NCBI GenBank assembly: GCA_027081115.1
Contig: JALWLD010000084.1
Span: 1-40,121, forward strand
Reading direction: 5' to 3'
From: Sulfurovum sp.
Lineage (GTDB): Bacteria; Campylobacterota; Campylobacteria; Campylobacterales; Sulfurovaceae
Length of the DNA stretch: 40,121 nt
The position numbers and the translations under genes were made by a program. Below, in pieces: positions 1 through 7,988 of this stretch. The notes under the pieces were generated by a model. It did not search any database, was not told the DNA's origin, and saw only the letters and a program-made list of their open reading frames with translations. Each line of letters starts with the position of its first letter. Position 1 is the stretch's first letter.

Positions 1-423
1 AAATGTAAAGATGAAAAGTGCAGAAAATATTATTTAGAAAACTGTATTGAACATGGCTGGAATAGAAATGTACTTACGCATCATATAAAAACAAACTTGT
101 TTGAGAGAGATGATACGTCAAAAAAAGAAAATAACTTTGAAGTGACTCTAAAAAGTGAGCTTTCAGAACTAGCTGTAGATATAGTTAAAAGTGAGTATAA
201 TTTAGAGTTTTTGGAAGTTGCTAAAAGTGCACATGAAAATCCAGCTATAGGAATTATCTTATGTAGCGACAAAGATAGTATGGAGGTGGAGTACTCTTTA
301 CTTAACACTTCTCAGCCAATGGGTGTATCAACTTACAGTGTCAAGGACAGATTACCAGATGAATTCAAAGAAACCTTGCCAACACAAGAAGAATTACAAC
401 AACTTTTAGGGGATAAAAAATGA
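1..423 (+). pseudogene. YhcG/DUF1016-type nuclease remnant with catalytic core missing (5' end outside window)
   Basis: The frame is open from base 1, so the gene begins upstream. The first ~70 visible residues match the end of the YhcG (DUF1016) N-terminal domain: a KYYLENCIEHGWNRNVL stretch like the family's FYI..IENGWSR.VLVHQI, then SELAVDIVKSEYNLEFLEV like the family's LA...LKDPY.FDFL. The reading then jumps to SAHENPAIGIILC, which in full-length YhcG lies after the PD-(D/E)XK nuclease domain, and continues with VEYSLLNTSQPMGVSTY to the usual C-terminus (LPTQEELQQLL). Roughly 90-100 residues, including the D...E-x-K active site, are absent without loss of frame. The product should be inactive as a nuclease. 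The stop overlaps the rmlC start (ATGA), so it is co-transcribed with the rhamnose genes. Family recognition is by memory of the motif pattern; a shortened but functional protein cannot be excluded. Confidence 0.7.
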
Positions 424-995
424 AATTCACAAGAACAGATATAGAAGATGTAGTCATTGTAGAGCCAAAAGTCCATGGAGATGAACGAGGCTACTTTGTA
501 GAGACATTTCGTGCAGATAAGCTAGAGGAGTTTCTAGGTTATAAAATCAACTTTATTCAAGATAATGAGTCTAAAAGCTCACGCGGCGTTTTAAGAGGTC
601 TGCACTACCAACTTCACCCTGCAGCACAGACAAAACTTGTTCGTGTGATCCAGGGAAGAGTCCTTGATGTGGCAGTAGATATCAGAAAAGGAAGCCCTAC
701 CTTTGGTAAGCATGTGAGCGTAGAGCTTAGCGGTGAGAACAAACGCCAGCTTTTAGTGCCTCGCGGATTTGCGCATGCATTTGTAGTACTGGAAGATGAT
801 ACCGTCTTTGCATACAAAGTAGATAACTACTACTCCCCTGAAAATGACAGAGGCATACTCTTTAGTGATGAAGCCCTAGATATTGACTGGATAATACCAA
901 AAGAAGAACTCAAACTCTCTGCAAAAGATCAGGTGCAGCCAAAGTTAGCTGAAACTGATGATATATTTGACTATACGGTAAACTACTATGCCTAA
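420..995 (+). CDS. rmlC: dTDP-4-dehydrorhamnose 3,5-epimerase
   Basis: Third step of dTDP-L-rhamnose synthesis in the cytoplasm: epimerises C3 and C5 of dTDP-4-keto-6-deoxyglucose. At 191 residues it has full family length. Visible cupin motifs include DERGYFVETFR (21-31), SSRGVLRGLHYQ with the catalytic His at residue 62, VDIRKGSPTFG, and QLLVPRGFAHAF. The start overlaps the preceding gene's stop by four bases and the end overlaps rmlD by eight bases, indicating translational coupling. The order rmlC-rmlD-rmlB follows; rmlA is not in the window and probably lies upstream. Confidence 0.96.
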   Translation: MKFTRTDIEDVVIVEPKVHGDERGYFVETFRADKLEEFLGYKINFIQDNESKSSRGVLRGLHYQLHPAAQTKLVRVIQGRVLDVAVDIRKGSPTFGKHVSVELSGENKRQLLVPRGFAHAFVVLEDDTVFAYKVDNYYSPENDRGILFSDEALDIDWIIPKEELKLSAKDQVQPKLAETDDIFDYTVNYYA

Positions 996-1854
996 TATAT
1001 TGGTAACAGGAAGTAAAGGGCAAGTTGGTTCTGAGCTTCAAGAACTTGCAGGTTCATATGCGTATAACTTTTACTTTACAGATAGAGACTCTTTGGATAT
1101 TACAAATAAAGAGAGCATAGATGCGTTTGTAAAAAATAACAGCATTGACACTATCATAAACACAGCGGCTTACACAGCAGTGGATAAAGCTGAAGAAGAC
1201 CGAAAAAATGCAGATAAAGTCAACCATCTTGCAGTGAAATATTTATCAGAGATTTCAAAAGAAAAAAACATCAAACTCATCCATATCTCAACAGATTATG
1301 TATTTGATGGGAAGAACTACAAACCATACAGTGAAGATGATGCTACAAACCCTAACGGAGTCTATGGTGCCACAAAGCTTGCCGCTGAAAAAGCAATGCA
1401 GGAGATAAACCCTCTAAACTCCATTATCATTAGAACTTCTTGGGTATATAGTAGCTTTGGTGCGAACTTTGTAAAGACTATGCTTCGTTTAGGCAAAGAG
1501 AAAGACTCTCTTGGTGTAATATTTGACCAGGTAGGAACACCGACTTATGCAAGAGATCTGGCAAAAGCTATTTTAGAGATCCTGCCTCAAGTAAAAAATG
1601 AGAGAGTAGAGATATATCACTACTCAAATGAGGGTGTTCTTAGCTGGTATGACTTTGCAAAAGAGATTATGCGTATGGTAAAACTAGAGTGCCAAATTAA
1701 CCCAATTGAGACAAAAGATTACCCAACACCAGCAACTAGGCCACACTATAGCCTACTTAATAAAGCAAAAATAAAAAAAGAGTTCAACATTGAAATTCCT
1801 TACTGGAAAGATAGCTTGGATGAGTGTTTAATAATTTTAGGAGAGAGAAAATAA
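988..1854 (+). CDS. rmlD: dTDP-4-dehydrorhamnose reductase
   Basis: Final step of dTDP-L-rhamnose synthesis: NAD(P)H-dependent reduction of the 4-keto group. At 288 residues it is normal for the family. The extended SDR fold is shown by the N-terminal VTGSKGQVGSEL nucleotide-binding loop (about 6-17), NTAAYTAVDKAEED (58-71), the STDYVFDG segment (101-108), and the YGATK catalytic Tyr/Lys pair (Y126, K130). The start lies inside the end of rmlC and one base separates its stop from the rmlB start, so the three genes form one translational unit. Confidence 0.96.
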   Translation: MPNILVTGSKGQVGSELQELAGSYAYNFYFTDRDSLDITNKESIDAFVKNNSIDTIINTAAYTAVDKAEEDRKNADKVNHLAVKYLSEISKEKNIKLIHISTDYVFDGKNYKPYSEDDATNPNGVYGATKLAAEKAMQEINPLNSIIIRTSWVYSSFGANFVKTMLRLGKEKDSLGVIFDQVGTPTYARDLAKAILEILPQVKNERVEIYHYSNEGVLSWYDFAKEIMRMVKLECQINPIETKDYPTPATRPHYSLLNKAKIKKEFNIEIPYWKDSLDECLIILGERK

Positions 1855-1855
1855 G

Positions 1856-2893
1856 ATGTTTAATAACAACAAAACAATTTTAGTAACAGGCTGTGCAGGG
1901 TTTATAGGTAGTAACTTTGTACCATACTTCTTAGATAAATATAAAGAGTACAACATCGTTAATCTTGATCTTTTGACCTATGCGGGAGATCTTAAAAATC
2001 TTACGGAAGTAGAAGGACACACACGATATAAGTTTATCAAAGGTGACATATGTAACCGTGAACTTGTAGAGTTTATCTTTGATGAGTATGATGTAAGGGG
2101 TGTGATCCACTTTGCGGCAGAGTCCCATGTAGATAATTCAATTTTAAATCCGGGAGTATTCATCGAGACAAATGTCAATGGTACTTTTACTTTGCTTGAT
2201 GTAGCGAAGAAGAAGTGGATGGAAAAACCATTCACTTATAAAGATGAGTATGCAAAGTGTAGATTTCACCACATCTCTACTGATGAAGTGTATGGAACAC
2301 TGAATGAAACTGATCTTTTTACAGAAGAAACCCCTTATGCACCTAACTCTCCATACTCAGCTTCTAAAGCAAGCAGTGACATGATAGTACGAAGCTATCA
2401 AGAGACTTATGGAATGAACACCGTCATAACCAACTGCTCAAACAACTATGGTCCAAAACAACATGATGAAAAACTTATCCCTACTATCATCCGTAAATGT
2501 TTGTCAGGTGAAAGTATTCCTATCTATGGAGATGGGAAAAACATACGAGACTGGCTTTATGTACTTGATCACTGCAAAGGGATAGACTTGGTTTACCATA
2601 CAGGTAAAGAAGCAAATGTGTATAATATTGGTGGAAGAAATGAGAGAACGAATCTTCAGATAGTAGATGCTATCACAACTATTTTAGATCAAAAAGTTCC
2701 ACCAAAAGAGAGAATTGGCAAAGAGAGTTATACAGAACTTATAACTTTCGTAGAAGACAGAGCAGGACATGACAGACGCTATGCTATAGATGCGACTAAA
2801 CTTGAAACAGAACTTGGTTGGAAAGCGGATGAAAACTTTGATACAGGGATTGTGAAGACTGTTGAATGGTATTTGCAGAGATATGCAAAATAA
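1856..2893 (+). CDS. rmlB: dTDP-glucose 4,6-dehydratase
   Basis: Second step of the dTDP-rhamnose pathway: NAD+-dependent dehydration of dTDP-glucose to the 4-keto-6-deoxy sugar. The 345 residues show the SDR fold with VTGCAGFIGSNF near the N-terminus, HFAAESHVDNS, the HISTDEVYG active-site strand (Asp-Glu pair of RmlB), and YSASKASSD carrying the catalytic Tyr and Lys. NCSNNYGPKQHDEKLIP and RDWLYVLDHC are typical of RmlB rather than other epimerases. A GGAGAG ribosome-binding site lies about ten bases before the ATG. The stop shares one base with the following glycosyltransferase start (TAATG). Confidence 0.97.
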   Translation: MFNNNKTILVTGCAGFIGSNFVPYFLDKYKEYNIVNLDLLTYAGDLKNLTEVEGHTRYKFIKGDICNRELVEFIFDEYDVRGVIHFAAESHVDNSILNPGVFIETNVNGTFTLLDVAKKKWMEKPFTYKDEYAKCRFHHISTDEVYGTLNETDLFTEETPYAPNSPYSASKASSDMIVRSYQETYGMNTVITNCSNNYGPKQHDEKLIPTIIRKCLSGESIPIYGDGKNIRDWLYVLDHCKGIDLVYHTGKEANVYNIGGRNERTNLQIVDAITTILDQKVPPKERIGKESYTELITFVEDRAGHDRRYAIDATKLETELGWKADENFDTGIVKTVEWYLQRYAK

Positions 2894-3840
2894 TGGTTAA
2901 AACTCCAGATGTTGCTATATTGCTCGCTACTTATAATGGGGAGAAATATTTAGAGCAACAGCTGGAATCTATTTTCGCGCAAACATATGAGAGTTTTAAG
3001 GTTTATGTTTCTGATGACAATTCAACAGATGCTACACTTAACATATTAAAAAAGTTTCAAAGGCAATACCCCGATAACTTCTTTTTTAGTGTAAATCAAA
3101 AAAACATTGGCTTTGTAAAAAATTTTGAGCAACTTTTGCAAGGCTGCCAAAGTACATATATCGTTTTTTCAGATCAAGATGATTTTTGGGAAAAAGATAA
3201 ATTGCGTATTGAAGTTGATATGATACAAAAGCTTGAAGCTGCAAATAAAAATAAGCCTTGTTTGGTGCATTCAGATTTAAGTATGATTGATGCAAATGGA
3301 AAGATACTATCTACTTCCTATTTTGATTATCGAAATTATCATATAAAAGAAAAAAAAGATTTGGGACACATACTTGGACCTTCTGGCATTATGGGCAATA
3401 CACTTCTTATTAACAGAGCGTTAAGAGCACTTGTTTTACCGTTTCCAAAAGAGCTTGATGTTCATGACTACTGGATTGGGGTAAATTGTGAACTTTTTGG
3501 TCATAGAAAAACTGTTTTTCAACCCTTGGTACAATACCGAATCCATTCTACTAATAGTAGTAATTCTCAACAAAAGCTCACTTCAAAAAAAATTAGTTTT
3601 CGTAGAGATATAAAACTGCCTAACCTGGAAACAAATAGAAAATATTTTTTGCCGCAGTTGAAAAATAAATTGGATAATCAAAATGATATTCAAATTTTAA
3701 ATGCATACTTAGATTATTTATTGTTTAAAAAAAATCGTCTTATTATATATTTTAATTTATTGCGTTATTCTCTTGTGAAAAGAGATATATTGTTTAGAGT
3801 GAAACTTTTTTTAAAAATAGTTATGACAAATAGGTATTAA
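2893..3840 (+). CDS. Family 2 glycosyltransferase, possibly a rhamnosyltransferase
   Basis: A 315-residue GT-A-fold glycosyltransferase. The N-terminus has AILLATYNGEKYLEQQLESI, then VYVSDDNSTD (nucleotide-sugar binding Asp pair) and VFSDQDDFWEKDKL containing the DxD-like metal site. The open frame extends back to an in-frame ATG at 2866, but that would run 28 bases into rmlB; the ATG at 2893 overlaps the rmlB stop by one base (TAATG) and puts the conserved strand right after the start, so 2893 is preferred. It follows the rhamnose nucleotide genes directly, so transfer of rhamnose in a surface polysaccharide is a reasonable inference, but substrate cannot be read from sequence. The C-terminal third is Lys/Ile/Phe-rich and may be membrane-associated. 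Confidence 0.88.
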   Translation: MVKTPDVAILLATYNGEKYLEQQLESIFAQTYESFKVYVSDDNSTDATLNILKKFQRQYPDNFFFSVNQKNIGFVKNFEQLLQGCQSTYIVFSDQDDFWEKDKLRIEVDMIQKLEAANKNKPCLVHSDLSMIDANGKILSTSYFDYRNYHIKEKKDLGHILGPSGIMGNTLLINRALRALVLPFPKELDVHDYWIGVNCELFGHRKTVFQPLVQYRIHSTNSSNSQQKLTSKKISFRRDIKLPNLETNRKYFLPQLKNKLDNQNDIQILNAYLDYLLFKKNRLIIYFNLLRYSLVKRDILFRVKLFLKIVMTNRY

Positions 3841-3851
3841 AAGCGTATAAT
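3823..3851 (+). promoter_or_regulatory. Sigma70-type promoter predicting a leaderless kpsC-N transcript
   Basis: ATGACA (3823-3828, five of six matches to TTGACA), a 17-base spacer, and a perfect TATAAT (3846-3851). The expected transcription start falls at about 3857-3858, which is the ATG of the next gene. No Shine-Dalgarno sequence is visible between 3841 and 3856, and an in-frame TAA at 3848-3850 rules out an upstream start codon. The call is from sequence match only. Confidence 0.5.
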
Positions 3852-3856
3852 ATCTT

Positions 3857-4792
3857 ATGGATTTAAAATCATTGAATATCTCTTCTTACCTTGTAAATAT
3901 CTATGCTGTTTTTACGACAAAACAATTTAAAGGCTGGGGCAGAAAAAAAACAGGTCGTTTCGCCTCATGGTGCCAAAAAACTTTTGGTGGAAGTGTCACA
4001 CTCCTCGAAGACGGCTTCATCCGCTCCATCGGTCTAGGAGTTGATGGCTCACCCTCATTTTCACTTGTAGAAGATGACATAGGCATCTACTACGATGCCA
4101 CAACTCCAAGCAGACTTGAAAATATACTGGGCAGTTACGATTTTGCTAACGATACTAAACTAATGCATGATGCTTCACGTGCCATAGCATTTATGTTGGA
4201 GCATCATATCTCTAAGTATAACAACACCCCATTAGTAGATGATATTTTTTGTAAAAAATATGGACTAGGGGAGCAAAAGAGTGTACTTGTCATCGCCCAA
4301 ACAGCAGGTGATGCCTCTTTGGAGTATGGTATGCTTGATGATTTTAGTACCGATGAGATGGTCAATGCAGCCATAGCCGAAAACCCTGATGTTAAGGTGT
4401 ATCTGAAGATCCATCCTGATGTTCTGAGTGGAAAAAAGTCTTCAGACATTGACATAGCAAAGGCAAAAGAGCAGTGCATCATCATAGAAGAAAATGTTAA
4501 TCCCATCTCACTTTTAAAACACTTTTCCAAGGTCTACACAAAGACATCCGGTATGGGTTTTGAAGCCTTGTTATGTGGTTGTGAATGTGTCTGCTTTGGG
4601 ATGCCATTTTATGCAGGTTGGGGCATAACGGACGACAGAAGCCAATGTAAACGTCGAAAACGAAAATTAAGTGTTGAAGAGATCTTCGCTGCAGCCTACA
4701 TTTTGTATACACGCTACTATAACCCTTATACTAAAAAGGAATCAGACATTTTTGATACCATAGAGAGGATAAGAGGAGTAAATAATGGATAG
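3857..4792 (+). CDS. kpsC: KpsC N-terminal half: capsule anchor beta-Kdo transferase (separate gene)
   Basis: KpsC in E. coli and Campylobacter is one protein of about 690 residues with two homologous Kdo-transferase halves that build the poly-Kdo linker on lyso-phosphatidylglycerol for group 2/3 capsules. This 311-residue product corresponds to the N-terminal half only: LLEDGFIRSIGLGVDG, SLVEDDIGIYYDAT, AQTAGDASLEYG, VYLKIHPDVLSGKK, and PFYAGWGITDDR, matching the E. coli N-half motifs RLEDGF..SL.LGV, DQTFGDMSVTYG and KVHPDVLEGKK. It is about 20 residues shorter before the LEDGF motif than the E. coli protein. It ends at the inter-domain linker, and the next gene supplies the other half. The start shows no ribosome-binding site and may be leaderless. 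Confidence 0.87.
   Translation: MDLKSLNISSYLVNIYAVFTTKQFKGWGRKKTGRFASWCQKTFGGSVTLLEDGFIRSIGLGVDGSPSFSLVEDDIGIYYDATTPSRLENILGSYDFANDTKLMHDASRAIAFMLEHHISKYNNTPLVDDIFCKKYGLGEQKSVLVIAQTAGDASLEYGMLDDFSTDEMVNAAIAENPDVKVYLKIHPDVLSGKKSSDIDIAKAKEQCIIIEENVNPISLLKHFSKVYTKTSGMGFEALLCGCECVCFGMPFYAGWGITDDRSQCKRRKRKLSVEEIFAAAYILYTRYYNPYTKKESDIFDTIERIRGVNNG
4772..4778 (+). promoter_or_regulatory. Strong ribosome-binding site for the separate KpsC C-half gene
   Basis: AGAGGAG lies six bases before the ATG at 4785, inside the end of the preceding gene. It shows that the second half of KpsC has its own translation start rather than depending on frameshifting. Confidence 0.7.
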
Positions 4793-5876
4793 TAAAAGAG
4801 GATATTTTTTTGGCTTCTCAACATGGAAACACCCCTTTATAAAACCTTTTGTTCCTGAGTTGGATGAGATACATTTTATTAATCCGTTTTTAGGTAAAAA
4901 ACACTTACAAAAAGCACTAAAAAGAGGGCTAAGAAAAAATGACCGTATTTATATATGGGGCCGTAAAAATTTTTTAGAGCTTGAAACTTATGCATATGAA
5001 CATGATATAGAGATATACAGAGTTGAAGACGGTTTCATTCGTTCTGTTGGTCTTGGTTCTGACCTGACACAGCCATACTCACTGGTGATTGACTCACGTG
5101 GCATCTACTTTGACCCTACTGTGCAGAGTGACCTTGAGTTTTTGTTACATACACACTCCTTTGAGTCAAATGAGCTTAATAGAGCCTCAAATATACGAAA
5201 AGAAATAGTTGAAAAGAAATTGTCTAAATACAATACGTTTGAAGAGAAAAAGCTTCAATTCCCACAAGAAAAACGTATAGTGTTTGTGCCGGGGCAGGTA
5301 GAAGATGATGCTTCCATACGTTATGGAGGACAAGGGATGAGCAACCTCGAACTTCTGGAAAAGTGTAGAGTAAATTGTCCCAATGACTACATTGTCTTTA
5401 AGCCGCACCCTGATGTGCTTTCAGGCAATAGAGTGGGGCATGTAGAAGAGAAAGATGCTCTTAAGTACTGCGATACCATCGTGACAGAAGTGGGGCTCGA
5501 CTCTGTTTTAAGCCTTTGTGATGAGGTGCATACCATTACTTCACTGGTAGGGTTTGAAGCCTTGATGCGTCAAAAAAAGGTTTATACCTATGGCTTACCC
5601 TTTTATGCAGGCTGGGGCTTGACGGAAGATGAGCAAGTATGTGCACGTCGTAACAGGGCTGTCTCTCTCGATATGCTGGTGGCTGCGACACTGCTGCTTT
5701 ACCCCATATACATAGATATACACTCAAAAAAGATCTGTGAAGCCGAAGAGACACTCGCAGGTATTGAAAGCGAGCGAAAAAAGCTTGCAGCCTCTCCTTG
5801 GCTGGTTAGGCAAATGAGAGTGAGAAACTACATGAGCAGAAAAGCACAACAGTTTTTGCGCTTTTTCAAAAGTTAG
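4785..5876 (+). CDS. kpsC: KpsC C-terminal half: second capsule anchor beta-Kdo transferase (separate gene)
   Basis: A 363-residue product matching the C-terminal half of KpsC: the start GYFFGFSTWKHPFIKPF resembles the E. coli linker (GYLWAPGLTLWKSAILKPF), followed by RVEDGFIRSVGLGSDL, SLVIDSRGIYFDPT, the C-half-specific VPGQVEDDASI, VFKPHPDVLSGNR, and TSLVGFEALMRQKKVYTYG with PFYAGWGLTEDE. The two KpsC halves alternate Kdo linkages, so both genes are expected to be needed. The start overlaps the N-half stop by eight bases in the +1 frame and has its own ribosome-binding site. It is homologous to its neighbour by ancient duplication, which explains the similarity between the two proteins. Confidence 0.9.
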   Translation: MDSKRGYFFGFSTWKHPFIKPFVPELDEIHFINPFLGKKHLQKALKRGLRKNDRIYIWGRKNFLELETYAYEHDIEIYRVEDGFIRSVGLGSDLTQPYSLVIDSRGIYFDPTVQSDLEFLLHTHSFESNELNRASNIRKEIVEKKLSKYNTFEEKKLQFPQEKRIVFVPGQVEDDASIRYGGQGMSNLELLEKCRVNCPNDYIVFKPHPDVLSGNRVGHVEEKDALKYCDTIVTEVGLDSVLSLCDEVHTITSLVGFEALMRQKKVYTYGLPFYAGWGLTEDEQVCARRNRAVSLDMLVAATLLLYPIYIDIHSKKICEAEETLAGIESERKKLAASPWLVRQMRVRNYMSRKAQQFLRFFKS

Positions 5877-5911
5877 GTAACTCAATTACAAGTTTGACAG
5901 TGAAGAGAAGC

Positions 5912-5917
5912 TATAAT
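5912..5917 (+). promoter_or_regulatory. Candidate -10 element upstream of kpsS
   Basis: A perfect TATAAT in the 69-base gap before kpsS. A TTGACA at 5894-5899 is only 12 bases away, too close to serve as a normal -35, so only the -10 is claimed. Confidence 0.4.
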
Positions 5918-5945
5918 TCAAATAAATTTATAGCGAGAGTGATAT

Positions 5946-7142
5946 ATGAACAAAATAGGAAACTTGAAAAATACAAATGTATTATTTTTGCAGGGTCCTA
6001 TGGGGTTTTTTTTCAAAGCATTGGATAGTGCTTTTCGAGACAAGGGAGCCTTGACATACCGCATTGGTTTTAATGCAGGTGACCGTTTTTTTTCTTATGC
6101 TGACAACTATACACCTTTTAGAAAGAGACCGGAGGCGTGGGAGTCTTTCATTGAAATATTTTTAAAAGAGAAAAAAATAGATAAAATTTTCCTCTTTGGT
6201 GATTGCCGTTTTTATCAGAAGATTGCCCGTAAAGTTGCATATAAAAACAACATTGAAGTTTTTGTTTTTGAAGAGGGCTACATACGACCTCACTATATTA
6301 CCATGGAGAAATTCGGCGTGAACGGTTTTAGTACCCTGTCGCGTGAACGGGGTTTTTATGAGTCAATCAAATTAAAAGTCTTAAAAGAGACAGAACATGC
6401 ACATGCAAGTAAAACAAAAATGATTCTCTCCTCTGCACTCTATTATGGAATTTCAAATATTTTTTCGTATCACTACCCGCACTATGTACACCATAGAGAC
6501 TTTTCAGCACTCAAAGAGTTGTACTATGGTGTAAGAGGTTTGGTTAGAAAAATGATATTTAAATTTACTGAACGTCAATATGAAAATCTCATTAGGAATG
6601 AACTATCTCAAAAGTATTTTTTTGTACCCCTTCAAACTCATAATGATTTTCAAATTTTACAACATTCAAATTACAGGTCTATAGAAAAATTTATTATAGA
6701 GGTTCTGGAGTCTTATGCGCATCATGCACCTCATGAAGATTACCTGATATTTAAACATCACCCTGTCGATAGAGGGCGTAAGAATTATATGGCATTCATT
6801 AGAGAGCAGGCGACACTTTTAGGAATAGAGAAGCGTGTGCTTGTCTTTCATGATGTCTATCTGCCTAGTTGCCTAAAGCATGCAAAAGGAACAATAACTA
6901 TTAACAGTACTGTTGGTCTAAGTTCCATTGGTCACGGTACTGCAACCTTGACACTTGGGAATGCTATTTACAATATTGAAGGATTGACAAACAAGAATAC
7001 AAGTTTGAAAAAGTTTTGGCATCAACATAAGAAGCCTGATGATGAACTTTATGCAAAGTTCAAACAATATTTACTTGAAAATACACAGTTAAACGGAAGT
7101 TTTTATGGTTTAATCCCTAAAGAATTACAACAAGAGTGTTAA
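5946..7142 (+). CDS. kpsS: KpsS: capsule lipid-anchor Kdo transferase
   Basis: KpsS adds the first beta-Kdo to phosphatidylglycerol at the cytoplasmic face, after which KpsC extends the linker. The 398-residue protein follows E. coli KpsS along its length: FLQGPMGFFFKALDSAF near the start, NAGDRFFSY, FGDCRFYQKIA, FEEGYIRPHYITMEKFGVNG, a central aromatic YHYPHYVHHRDFS stretch, PLQTHNDFQILQHSNY, FKHHPVDRGRKNY, and TINSTVGLSSIGHGT. It sits behind the two kpsC genes after a 69-base gap with its own -10. The capsule export genes (kpsMTED) are not in the window. Confidence 0.93.
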   Translation: MNKIGNLKNTNVLFLQGPMGFFFKALDSAFRDKGALTYRIGFNAGDRFFSYADNYTPFRKRPEAWESFIEIFLKEKKIDKIFLFGDCRFYQKIARKVAYKNNIEVFVFEEGYIRPHYITMEKFGVNGFSTLSRERGFYESIKLKVLKETEHAHASKTKMILSSALYYGISNIFSYHYPHYVHHRDFSALKELYYGVRGLVRKMIFKFTERQYENLIRNELSQKYFFVPLQTHNDFQILQHSNYRSIEKFIIEVLESYAHHAPHEDYLIFKHHPVDRGRKNYMAFIREQATLLGIEKRVLVFHDVYLPSCLKHAKGTITINSTVGLSSIGHGTATLTLGNAIYNIEGLTNKNTSLKKFWHQHKKPDDELYAKFKQYLLENTQLNGSFYGLIPKELQQEC

Positions 7143-7203
7143 AATACGATATTTTTAGCGGGTGGAATGGGGGGATACAGCATCTTCTTAAGGAATATTT
7201 CTG

Positions 7204-7209
7204 TATAAT
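7204..7209 (+). promoter_or_regulatory. Candidate -10 element of the beta-barrel protein gene
   Basis: TATAAT preceded directly by TG, 35 bases before the ATG at 7245. The upstream -35 region has no good match. A purine-rich ribosome-binding site (AAGGATTAG) follows. Confidence 0.45.
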
Positions 7210-7244
7210 AAATGACAAAGAAAATTATAAACAAGGATTAGAAA

Positions 7245-7862
7245 ATGAAAAAATTTCTAGCAATTTCGGTAATCGCGTCAACAGTACTTATGGCTGGTGG
7301 AGACATCGCGCCAATAGAAGAGCCAGTAGTAGTTGAGCCTGTAGTTACAGACGGTGGTTTTTACCTAGGTGCAGCATATTCATTAATGGGAGATCAATAT
7401 ACACGTACTCCAAACACTATGGACCCACAAAGTTTTGATGAGTCATATAGTGCTATTATGTTCCAGGCAGGATACAAATTTAACTCTTATGTGGCAGTTG
7501 AAGGTAGATACTGGGCAGGTGTGAGTGATATTACAGTTAACAATGGTACTACAGATTATGATCTTGCCGGTGCTGATGCGTGGGGACTTTATGTTAAACC
7601 AATGTACCCGGTAACTGACACATTTGATGTGTATGCACTTTTAGGGTATGCAGGAATGGATCATGACAGTATTAAACTGAATGATGGTTCTGGTTTCTCT
7701 TGGGGACTTGGAGCATCTTATGGTATTATCGAGGGTGTTGATCTCTTTATCGACTATACATCTATCTATGATGATGACAGAACCTTTACAAATGCTACTG
7801 GTCCCGTAACTAAAGATATCTCTTTGGACAGTGTTAACTTTGGTGTGACTTACAACTTTTAA
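7245..7862 (+). CDS. OmpA/OmpW-like outer-membrane beta-barrel protein
   Basis: A 205-residue secreted protein. A signal peptide MKKFLAISVIASTVLMAG is followed by a short acidic Pro/Val linker (IEEPVVVEPVV) and then alternating hydrophobic/polar strands such as GFYLGAAYSLMG, FQAGYKFNSYVAVEGRYWAG, WGLYVKPMYPV and FDVYALLGYAG. It ends VNFGVTYNF, with the C-terminal Phe typical of BamA-inserted barrels. The size fits an eight-stranded barrel of the small porin family; no OmpA peptidoglycan-binding domain is present. The gene stands alone between the capsule genes and purL. Its exact role (structural or small-solute pore) cannot be told. Confidence 0.8.
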   Translation: MKKFLAISVIASTVLMAGGDIAPIEEPVVVEPVVTDGGFYLGAAYSLMGDQYTRTPNTMDPQSFDESYSAIMFQAGYKFNSYVAVEGRYWAGVSDITVNNGTTDYDLAGADAWGLYVKPMYPVTDTFDVYALLGYAGMDHDSIKLNDGSGFSWGLGASYGIIEGVDLFIDYTSIYDDDRTFTNATGPVTKDISLDSVNFGVTYNF

Positions 7863-7874
7863 TTTTTACTCTTG

Positions 7875-7892
7875 AAGATGCAACTGCATCTT
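7875..7892 (+). terminator. Weak hairpin after the beta-barrel gene
   Basis: AAGATGC (7875-7881), four-base loop, GCATCTT (7886-7892), twelve bases after the stop codon. It is not followed by a clean T-run but by a pyrimidine-rich stretch, so terminator function is uncertain. Confidence 0.35.
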
Positions 7893-7947
7893 TGAGATCT
7901 TCCTCCTCTCCCCCTTATTTTTCATCACTTTATTAGTACTTTTTCAG

Positions 7948-7953
7948 TAAAAT
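7948..7953 (+). promoter_or_regulatory. Candidate -10 element upstream of purL
   Basis: TAAAAT in an AT-rich stretch with T-runs upstream, 35 bases before the purL ATG. Campylobacterota promoters often lack a clear -35, as here. No purine riboswitch or PurR-type palindrome was recognised in the 126-base gap. Confidence 0.3.
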
Positions 7954-7988
7954 AGTATCCTTATTTCATCTACAAAAGGGACACAGAC

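Noticed and set aside
4772-4792. Programmed frameshift joining the two kpsC genes
   Set aside because: There is no slippery heptamer at the overlap, and the second gene has its own ATG with a strong ribosome-binding site.
5894-5917. TTGACA followed by TATAAT before kpsS, looking like a full promoter
   Set aside because: The spacer is only 12 bases, too short for a sigma70 promoter; only the -10 is kept.
7136-7336. A 66-codon open frame overlapping the end of kpsS and the start of the beta-barrel gene
   Set aside because: It has no ribosome-binding site, covers the promoter of the next gene, and its product is low-complexity without any family resemblance.
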